Assembly (NCBI GenBank): GCA_024400195.1
Contig: JAKSNC010000024.1
Span: 1-33,515 of the forward strand
Direction: 5' to 3'
Length of the DNA: 33,515 bases
From: Bacteroidales bacterium
GTDB taxonomy: Bacteria; Bacteroidota; Bacteroidia; Bacteroidales; F082
The position numbers and the translations under genes were made by a program. Positions 23,630 to 30,191 of this stretch are shown piece by piece; positions within the stretch are counted from its first letter, which is position 1; the number at the start of each line of letters is the position of its first letter. Under the pieces are notes generated by a model. That model saw nothing but the letters and a program-made list of their open reading frames with translations, had not been told where the DNA came from and did no database searches.

Positions 23630-26320
23630 TTATTTGTTTTTTTCTAAAAATTCGAGATATTCTTCCACGTTTTTCAGGTTGTAAAATGTCGTATAGTCTG
23701 TTTTTGACAAAGACAGAATTTTGTATTTAGATTGGTCTATACCTCCGAACACATAATCGGTAAGTGTCAGAGCCAAGGCGTAGTCTTCGGCGCGGTCTGC
23801 GTCGTCGAATTTTTCGACTACGAGCATGGTCTGCTCTTTGCTGAGTACTATGTTCTTTATTGTGAGTTGATATGTACGGAAGTTATTTTGGTTAAAGTCT
23901 GACATTCTCACTTTCAGCGGGTTGATGCGGACATTTTTGTTTTGGCATACAATGACGACAAAATGTTCTTCGTATCTGTTGAATTTGTATGGTGAGATTT
24001 TTTCCGGTGTCGTGTCGATGGTCTTTCTCGCGCTCTCGATATTATATCCGAGTTTGTACATGTCGTTTGCGCTCAGGAGCACGTCCATTGCGTAGTTCTT
24101 TATAGAGCTTGTCGGATATTTCTGCACGAGTTCGTAGAGTGCGGCTGCCATTGCTTTCACGTTTTGTGTTTTGCCGATTGTGAAAGCTTCGAGTAGGTCG
24201 AAGCGCGGCATCAGTACCGTATCGTTTGCATAGAGTTCGCGCGCCTTCTTCACGTTGGCTTTGACGGTTTTGTAACTGCCTTCGCTGAAGCTGTTATAGG
24301 TGTCGCCATAGAACGCTATGGCTTCGTCTTTCTTTTGTCTTTCTTTCACAAAATATTCAGGGTCGATGAGGATTTTGGCGTAATTCGACTCCGGATATTT
24401 CGTTATGACGATATTGCTGCTCGCCTGTGCCTTGCCGGTTTCTCCATTTTCGCTGTAGATGCGCGTCATGTAGAAGTTTGAAGGTAACTCGAATTCGTTT
24501 TCCGGGTAGCGTGTGTTCAACTCTTCGTAGGCCTCGATGGAACGTTCGTAATCGCCGATGTTGTCATAATAAATGAATCCGATATTGTTGAGAGCCTGTA
24601 TGATTTTTTTGTTGGCTTCCTTCTTCTGGTTTTCGCCGAAAGGAATATTTCTGAGGTAGTAGTTCCTGTCGAGAGGCGTAATCGGTATTGAGTCGGATGG
24701 GTTGCCTGTTATTGATTCGGGGTCGATCCCTTTTGCGATGAGGTCGTCAATTTCTTCTTGTGTAAGTTCGTTCTCGCTTAGGACTTCGTTCTCCGAGATG
24801 AAGGCTTCTTTGTTCTTCATCATCCAATAGTCTTCGAGCTTTCTCGAGCCCCAGTTTTTCTTAAATTCGTTCATTCCTCTTGTGACGGCGGTTTCGTTAT
24901 AGAAGTACCATCCGCCTTCTGTTGTGGTGAGGTTTTCAAATGATGGTGCCGTGACGTCGTTGGCTGCGAGGGCTTCGCGTTGTTTTTGCAGTGCGGCTTC
25001 TTCTTCGGCGCGTTTGAGTTCTTCTTTATAGTCGAGTATCTTCTGGTCTATCAAGGCATACAGCTGTGTAGTGTCCATTTCAGCGAGTCGGAGAAGGCTG
25101 TCTTGTGTTTTGTATGTTGTGAGGCTTGTTACGAGGCTTCCGAGTGTCTCGGAGAGTGCGAATAGACTGTCGTATGTTGGATAAGTGCGGTCTATGGCCA
25201 TCATGACGGTGTCGTAGTAGGCTTGTGACAGAACGTAGTTTTTGTCTTCAAACAACATTGTCGCCGCTTTAAGGGCTGATAAGACTTTCTGTTTGTTGTT
25301 GTTTTTGCTTGTTTTGACCGAACTGCGAAGGTAGGTTATCGTGTTTTCGCGGTTGCCGTCTTTCTCTGACACTTCCGCCATGGCGTAATAGATGCGGTCA
25401 AGATAGTCGGCGTTTTTGGTGTCGTCGAGCATCTTGTGAAAGCGTTTCATTATCTTTGTTGTGTCTTGATCCTGATAGCATTTGGCGAGGTTGAGCGACG
25501 CTTCGAGCTTCATCTCGAAGTCGGGGTGTCTGCTGATGACGTATTCAAATTGTTCTGTGGCTTTTTCGTTTTGTCCGAGATGTTCGTAGATTTGTCCGAG
25601 GATGAAGGCGCTGCGTATCTTGAAGTATTTTGTTTTGCATGTGAAGTGGGCGTTTTTGAGATATGTTATGGCGTCCTGGTATCTGTCTGTCGCGATGTAA
25701 AAGTCGGCAAGGACGAGGTCAAGGTTGCGGCGGACGTATCTTGGCGGGCGGTTTTCTTCATCTGCTGTTGTAACGATGACTGACTGCAGTGTGGCTTCGG
25801 CACGCTGATATTGTTTGTTTGCAATGAAAGTCTTGGCGAGCCAGAGGTTTGCCGTAGTGCTTATCTTGTCGTCCCTATATTGTGAAGCGACATATTCGAA
25901 GGTGCGTCTCGCCGGAATATAGTCCATTTTGTAAAAATAACCCTGTCCCATGACGAGGAAGGCGTCGTCTATCCATCTGACGTATTCCTTGTTGTTGAAC
26001 CGCATTGAGTGTCTTTGAATGCAGACAGCTGCCTTTTCGATGGCGCGGTCCATGTCGGCGTTGAGGGTGAGGGCTTCGGTTTTTCCGCCGTAGTTGAAGA
26101 CTGGAAGAATTTCTGTATAATCGTCTTTTACGGCTTCGCGCAGTTTCTTGTCGCCTTCGCGGATGGCCTCGTTTCCGTTCCACCACACGTTGTAATGGCT
26201 GGTCAAATTGTGATAGGCTCTGCGGTTCCACTTGTTCTTCTTCGTCGAGCAGCCGGCTATCAGAAGCAGGGCTAATAAGGTCACGACGACTTTCGTTATG
26301 TTTGTGTTACGTTTTGACAC
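23630..26320 (-). CDS. porW: TPR-repeat lipoprotein PorW/SprE, T9SS component
   Basis: An 896-residue lipoprotein with lipobox LIAGC (Cys24). Right after it, NRRAYHNLTSHYNVWWNGNE is the PorW/SprE signature (family members share AYHNLTAHYNxYWNGNE). The body is helical tetratricopeptide repeats (roughly 90-360 and 600-760), and the C-terminal part (about 800-890) carries the conserved YKFNRYEEHFVVIVCQN and KYKILSLSKTDYTTFYN stretches. In P. gingivalis and F. johnsoniae this protein is essential for T9SS function and is proposed to connect the GldK/N ring with the Sov translocon and attachment parts. It heads a minus-strand series (bactofilin, membrane protein, folE, BI-1, S41). A consensus -7 box precedes it. 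Confidence 0.93.
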   Translation of the reverse strand: MSKRNTNITKVVVTLLALLLIAGCSTKKNKWNRRAYHNLTSHYNVWWNGNEAIREGDKKLREAVKDDYTEILPVFNYGGKTEALTLNADMDRAIEKAAVCIQRHSMRFNNKEYVRWIDDAFLVMGQGYFYKMDYIPARRTFEYVASQYRDDKISTTANLWLAKTFIANKQYQRAEATLQSVIVTTADEENRPPRYVRRNLDLVLADFYIATDRYQDAITYLKNAHFTCKTKYFKIRSAFILGQIYEHLGQNEKATEQFEYVISRHPDFEMKLEASLNLAKCYQDQDTTKIMKRFHKMLDDTKNADYLDRIYYAMAEVSEKDGNRENTITYLRSSVKTSKNNNKQKVLSALKAATMLFEDKNYVLSQAYYDTVMMAIDRTYPTYDSLFALSETLGSLVTSLTTYKTQDSLLRLAEMDTTQLYALIDQKILDYKEELKRAEEEAALQKQREALAANDVTAPSFENLTTTEGGWYFYNETAVTRGMNEFKKNWGSRKLEDYWMMKNKEAFISENEVLSENELTQEEIDDLIAKGIDPESITGNPSDSIPITPLDRNYYLRNIPFGENQKKEANKKIIQALNNIGFIYYDNIGDYERSIEAYEELNTRYPENEFELPSNFYMTRIYSENGETGKAQASSNIVITKYPESNYAKILIDPEYFVKERQKKDEAIAFYGDTYNSFSEGSYKTVKANVKKARELYANDTVLMPRFDLLEAFTIGKTQNVKAMAAALYELVQKYPTSSIKNYAMDVLLSANDMYKLGYNIESARKTIDTTPEKISPYKFNRYEEHFVVIVCQNKNVRINPLKVRMSDFNQNNFRTYQLTIKNIVLSKEQTMLVVEKFDDADRAEDYALALTLTDYVFGGIDQSKYKILSLSKTDYTTFYNLKNVEEYLEFLEKNK

Positions 26321-26352
26321 GGCAAAAATATTCGGTTAATAAGTATAAACTG

Positions 26353-26360
26353 CAAATATA
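26353..26360 (-). promoter_or_regulatory. -7 box for porW/sprE
   Basis: On the minus strand this reads TATATTTG, a perfect TAnnTTTG match, about 33 bases before ATG 26320. The expected -33 triplet falls in the adjoining 14-bp tandem repeat and is not TTG. Confidence 0.55.
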
Positions 26361-26374
26361 GTGATTTATTTTAT

Positions 26375-26407
26375 AGAAGATAGAATTTAGAAGATAGAAT
26401 TTAGAAG
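26375..26407. repeat. 14-bp tandem repeat upstream of porW
   Basis: AGAAGATAGAATTT occurs at 26375-26388 and again at 26389-26402 without change, followed by a partial third copy AGAAG (26403-26407). It covers the expected -33 position of the porW promoter, so changes in copy number could alter expression. Confidence 0.8.
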
Positions 26408-26430
26408 GGCTTACGATTTTTACGTTTTTG

Positions 26431-26630
26431 GCTGTGAGCTGTGAGCAGTGAGGTTTGAAAGGTTAAGAGGTTAAGAGGTTCAGAAGTCAAGAAAGTCCAA
26501 TCGTCAAAATGTCAAAAGGGTCAAGGGTCAAGGGTCGAGAGGTTTGAAAGGTTTGAAAGGTTTGAAAGGTTCAGAAGTCAAGAAAGTCCAATCGTCAAAC
26601 AGTCCAATTGTCCAACAGTCAAATCGTCAA
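26431..26630. repeat. Repeat-rich intergenic array related to array 1 (array 2)
   Basis: It starts with 7-bp units (GCTGTGA twice, GCAGTGA, GGTTTGA) and passes through GGTTAAGA and three GGTTTGAAA units. It ends in six GTC units in strict 8-bp register at 26586, 26594, 26602, 26610, 26618 and 26626 (GTCCAATC, GTCAAACA, GTCCAATT, GTCCAACA, GTCAAATC, GTCAATAA). These match the right half of the array at 13228-13255. A 33-bp block (26476-26508) is repeated exactly at 26567-26599. The last unit includes the stop codon of the glycosyltransferase gene. Together with the 14-bp repeat it fills nearly all of the 306-base spacer before porW. Confidence 0.85.
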
Positions 26631-28189
26631 TAACCGAAATTTGGGATTTCTTTTAAATTTTTCAACTGATAAACGAAGAAGTATTTTTCGGTTTTTCCGT
26701 AGCGTTCTATGGCGATGGTGTCTGTCGGAACGATTTCTTCAAAATATTTCGGGAAATAGTTTTCTATTTTGTAGTAGTCGTGGCTGTCGTTGAGAAACCA
26801 ATAGTCGGCGTTTTTTTTCAGTCCGCCTTTCAGCTCCGTTATCTGCGAATATTTGTGAAGATGCTGTATATTGTTGAATCCCAATACATTTATTCCAAGC
26901 GGAGTGGCGCAGTAATAATCAATGTTTGCGGCAGGATACCATCCTAAGGCGATGATGTCGTCGTCTTTCGTCATCTCGCCGGATTTGATTTTCTCGTCGC
27001 GAATCTTTTCAAATTTGTCTTTCATCTGCCGCCAGCCGTACATATCCATCGTGAAGTCGCCTTCGCCGCGGTATCTCACCGAACGCGAGTCTTCTGTCAT
27101 TTTCAGGTCGATGAAGCCTGTCTTTATCTCTGTAACGGCGATAATCATCACAAAAACAAGCAAAAATAATGATGCAGCGATGCCTTTCGGAATAATCACG
27201 GTATCTTTATCTTGTTGTTTTTCAGTCATATAGGCGGCTACGATGAGTAAAAGGAATGTTATTGCGGGTGCAGTCCAGTGTGAAAGCAGTTCGCGTGTCA
27301 TCGAGAAGCACCAGAATATCCCGATGAATGGCAGCGTGAAAAGCAGAATGATGTGCTTTCCGACATCATTCATCGTGATTTTTCTTCTCAAAATGGCAAT
27401 TAATGCAATGATTATCAATATAAAGTTGATGGGATTATTGTAAGCAAATTCGCCGATTACTTCTCTCAAAAAATATTCCGGATGAAATTCGCCAAATAGT
27501 CCGACTCTGTCGCTGTGGAATGAAAAACTTATGAAGTCGTTGTTGATGTTCCAAATCAGGACGGGCACGAGGCAAATCATCGAAATCAGGGCGGCGATGT
27601 AAATGTATGGTTTTTTTAGTTCTTCTCTATTGTAAATCAGTACATAAAGACCAATTCCGACCCAGAGAAAAACGGCGGAATATTTTGAAATCATCGCGAG
27701 GCCGGCGAAAAGTCCGGCGAGCAGCAGTTTTCGCGGTCGTCTGTCGTCATCGAAATAGCAGATAAATTCATACGTGGCGAGGAGGAGGAAGAGCATCAGC
27801 GGCGTGTCGGGAAGGATGAAGATTCCGGTTATGACGAAGCCGTAAAGTGATGTGTTATAAAGTATTGCGGCGAAAAATCCGGCAGTATCGTTTTTTATTT
27901 TCTTTCCGATGAGGAAGATGACGTATGTGTTGACGGCGGTGAAAAGCACCGAAGACATTCGGCAGAAGAGTTCGCTGTCGAAGGTGAGGTTGAGTGTGAA
28001 GAGCTGAATCATCCAGCCGACCATTGGCGGGTGGTCGAAGTGGCTCCAGTCGGGATAGAGCGCGTATGTCCAGTAATAGACTTCGTCGTTGCCGAATTCG
28101 ACGAATGCGGCGATAAAGCCTCTTATCAGGGTGCTTATGGCGATGAGCCACAAGAGGCATTTTTTTATGTCGTTTTGTCTAATCTTCAT
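26627..28189 (-). CDS. GT39/ArnT-like membrane glycosyltransferase
   Basis: A 520-residue multi-pass membrane protein of the PMT_2/ArnT (GT-C fold) group, which transfers sugars from polyprenyl-phosphate carriers to lipid A, glycans or proteins on the outer face of the inner membrane. The first periplasmic loop carries the expected acidic motif in FGNDEVYYW (Asp35, Glu36), followed by LYPDWSHFDHPPMVGW (45-60), a signature of these enzymes. About ten to twelve helices fill residues 12-345. A soluble C-terminal domain of about 160 residues ends in YFFVYQLKNLKEIPNFGY. It is third in the series amidase, unknown membrane protein, glycosyltransferase, overlapping the preceding gene by 11 bases. Acceptor unknown; lipid A or glycoprotein modification are both plausible. 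Its stop lies inside a repeat array. Confidence 0.9.
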   Translation of the reverse strand: MKIRQNDIKKCLLWLIAISTLIRGFIAAFVEFGNDEVYYWTYALYPDWSHFDHPPMVGWMIQLFTLNLTFDSELFCRMSSVLFTAVNTYVIFLIGKKIKNDTAGFFAAILYNTSLYGFVITGIFILPDTPLMLFLLLATYEFICYFDDDRRPRKLLLAGLFAGLAMISKYSAVFLWVGIGLYVLIYNREELKKPYIYIAALISMICLVPVLIWNINNDFISFSFHSDRVGLFGEFHPEYFLREVIGEFAYNNPINFILIIIALIAILRRKITMNDVGKHIILLFTLPFIGIFWCFSMTRELLSHWTAPAITFLLLIVAAYMTEKQQDKDTVIIPKGIAASLFLLVFVMIIAVTEIKTGFIDLKMTEDSRSVRYRGEGDFTMDMYGWRQMKDKFEKIRDEKIKSGEMTKDDDIIALGWYPAANIDYYCATPLGINVLGFNNIQHLHKYSQITELKGGLKKNADYWFLNDSHDYYKIENYFPKYFEEIVPTDTIAIERYGKTEKYFFVYQLKNLKEIPNFGY

Positions 28190-29102
28190 TTTTCTTGTCG
28201 AATAGCATTTTTATGATGCAGATGATGGCGATGACGAAAGCGATACGCATGAGCCATGTTCTGCCTTTGATGATGACGGCGTGTTGTTGGTCGTAATAGA
28301 CGTTGAACGGATGTCGGACGAAGGCGTTGAGGTAGATGGCGCAGCCGTTGTCGAAGAGTATCTCTGTCCTGATGTAGGTGTCGTTTGGTTGGAAGATATA
28401 TGAGGCCTTGTCGGTAGCTTTCTCGGTATGCCTTATGGAGCCGTTTTGTCCGATGAATCTGATTTCGGAAGCTCTAAGCGAAGCCGCGACGGTGACGGTG
28501 TCTCCGTTGATGTCGGCCCGGGTTAACGACGGCGTGTCTTCCGTTGTGGCCGGACGAATGAGAATATAGGCATCGCCGTTTTCCAATGATGAGAATACGA
28601 TGTTGGATTTTACCGTATCGGAGTCGGTATGAACGTTTTGTGTGGCGAGGGCTCGTGCGCGGCGGCCGCTCGACAACGCCATGTCCCAATAGTCAGTCGC
28701 GTTTTCGTCTTGCGCAAAGACCTCAATCAGGCGATATTTGTCCAACGCCTGTAAATCCCTGATTTTGTAGTTTTTATGTGGTTTGGCTATTACCGAAAAC
28801 GCAGATTCTTTAAGCATTTTGTCTATCTCATGCTGTTTGAGGTGGATGTTTTTTACGAAGAAAATGCTTTTCTCGGTTTTTGGCAGCGAGTCTTCGGAAA
28901 TGATGACTTCCTTTGGGTTTTCGAGGGCGGAGTATGGGTTGAAGATGAATTTTCCGCTGAAAGGTTCGGGGTCGTCGAAGCGGTACGACGGAATCCATAT
29001 CACGGCGGCTGCGTAGCATAACGACACGAAAGCCGTGATGGAAAGCAGTGTTTTCCAAAATAGCGGGAGGTTCTTTATTTTATTGAGTGTTTCTCGAATC
29101 AT
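28179..29102 (-). CDS. Two-helix membrane protein of unknown function
   Basis: A 307-residue protein not recognised from its sequence. A short cytoplasmic start is followed by one hydrophobic helix (about 18-37), a periplasmic domain of about 240 residues and a second helix near the C-terminus (about 283-301), with charged residues at the end. The periplasmic part shows alternating beta-like segments, no cysteine cluster and no enzyme motif. It is tightly packed between an N-acetylmuramoyl-L-alanine amidase (one-base overlap) and a GT39-type glycosyltransferase (11-base overlap), so it probably acts with one of them, perhaps as an accessory or scaffold in envelope glycan work. That role is inference only. 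Confidence 0.75.
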   Translation of the reverse strand: MIRETLNKIKNLPLFWKTLLSITAFVSLCYAAAVIWIPSYRFDDPEPFSGKFIFNPYSALENPKEVIISEDSLPKTEKSIFFVKNIHLKQHEIDKMLKESAFSVIAKPHKNYKIRDLQALDKYRLIEVFAQDENATDYWDMALSSGRRARALATQNVHTDSDTVKSNIVFSSLENGDAYILIRPATTEDTPSLTRADINGDTVTVAASLRASEIRFIGQNGSIRHTEKATDKASYIFQPNDTYIRTEILFDNGCAIYLNAFVRHPFNVYYDQQHAVIIKGRTWLMRIAFVIAIICIIKMLFDKKNED

Positions 29103-30148
29103 TATTCCCTTTTGCCGTCTTTGAATTTAACCACGAAGGCACCTGAATAGCCTTTCTTCCTCAGTTGTTCGCAATATTTATCGGCGTCTGACTTGTCGGT
29201 AAAGCGTCCTGCCGTGTATTTATACATTCCGTTATGGAAGTATTCTTCCACATTATCAAGGCTTTTGTAATGCGATTTGAAGTCTTTAAGTTTGGAACTT
29301 CTGCTGTCGAACTGTACTTTGTATATTGTGCCGGAAGTTGTAGTCACGTTGCTGTTTGGGTCTGGTGAGACGATAGTCTTGCTCTGGTCCCAGTTGTTTT
29401 TGTAGTCATCGAAGGCACTAAGCAGGGCAGCGGCTATCTCGTTTTTACCTGCTTCAGATGTCATCAGTTTTTCTTCTTCTTTGTTCGACAAAAATCCGAG
29501 TTCCACGAGCACGCTTGGCATAGAGGTCTTATAGAGCACTAAGAATCCCGCCTGCTGAACACCCCTGTTTTTTCTTTTTCCGCCTTTAACTAATTGATTT
29601 TGAATTTTTTCTGCAAATTTAAGTGATTGCATTTTGTGTTCGCTCTGCACGAGGCTGAAGATGATGTACGACTCAGTGCTGTTTGGGTCGAAGCCGTCGT
29701 ATGACGAGTCGGAGTCGTCCTCGAAAAGAATTGACGCGTTCTCGCTTTTTGCGACTTGAAGATTGGCGTTGTTGCGGTGCTCTCCCATGACGAATGTCTC
29801 CACACCTTTTGTCGCAGGTGATGACGGAAGCGAGTTGCAGTGTATGGATATGAAGAGGTCGGCGTTGTTTTTGTTGGCCACGGCTGCACGTCCGTTAAGC
29901 GTCACAAATGTGTCTTTTTTGCGGGTGTAGATGACTTTCACGTCGGGATATTTGGCGGTGATGAGTTTGCCTAATTTCAGCGCGATGTCGAGTGTGACAT
30001 CCTTTTCCTTCACCTTTGAACCTAAAGCTCCCGGGTCTTTTCCACCATGTCCGGCATCTAACACCACAATCATCTGGGCTTGTGAAAAACGGCTCGCAGA
30101 AAGGATTATCGTCATCACAAGGAAAAATATTTTACAAAATTTCGACAT
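29102..30148 (-). CDS. N-acetylmuramoyl-L-alanine amidase with SPOR domain
   Basis: A secreted cell-wall hydrolase of 348 residues with a signal peptide (MSKFCKIFFLVMTIILSASR, cleaved near SQAQ). The Amidase_3 domain follows: VVLDAGHGGKDPGA with the first zinc histidine, then FISIHCNSLPSS with another zinc ligand, and VLVELGFLSN with the catalytic glutamate. The C-terminal part (about 270-345) is a SPOR domain (IYKVQFDSRSSKL, then YKYTAGRFTDKSDADKYCEQ), which binds denuded peptidoglycan at division sites, so the enzyme probably helps separate daughter cells. ATG 30148 was chosen; ATG 30166 would add six residues before the signal peptide. A consensus promoter lies between it and the divergent lptD, and the unknown membrane-protein gene follows with a one-base overlap. 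Confidence 0.95.
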   Translation of the reverse strand: MSKFCKIFFLVMTIILSASRFSQAQMIVVLDAGHGGKDPGALGSKVKEKDVTLDIALKLGKLITAKYPDVKVIYTRKKDTFVTLNGRAAVANKNNADLFISIHCNSLPSSPATKGVETFVMGEHRNNANLQVAKSENASILFEDDSDSSYDGFDPNSTESYIIFSLVQSEHKMQSLKFAEKIQNQLVKGGKRKNRGVQQAGFLVLYKTSMPSVLVELGFLSNKEEEKLMTSEAGKNEIAAALLSAFDDYKNNWDQSKTIVSPDPNSNVTTTSGTIYKVQFDSRSSKLKDFKSHYKSLDNVEEYFHNGMYKYTAGRFTDKSDADKYCEQLRKKGYSGAFVVKFKDGKRE

Positions 30149-30155
30149 AACCTCG

Positions 30156-30163
30156 TATCTTTG
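30156..30163 (+). promoter_or_regulatory. -7 box for lptD
   Basis: TATCTTTG, a perfect TAnnTTTG match, lies 29 bases before the TTG start codon at 30192. It falls inside the presumed leader of the divergent amidase gene. No TTG at the -33 distance. Confidence 0.6.
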
Positions 30164-30175
30164 CATTTAATTTCG

Positions 30176-30183
30176 CAAAATTA
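30176..30183 (-). promoter_or_regulatory. -7 box for the amidase operon
   Basis: On the minus strand this reads TAATTTTG, a perfect TAnnTTTG match, 28 bases before ATG 30148. It is only 13 bases from the lptD -7 box on the other strand, so the two promoters point towards each other and overlap. Confidence 0.55.
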
Positions 30184-30191
30184 GTCAATTC

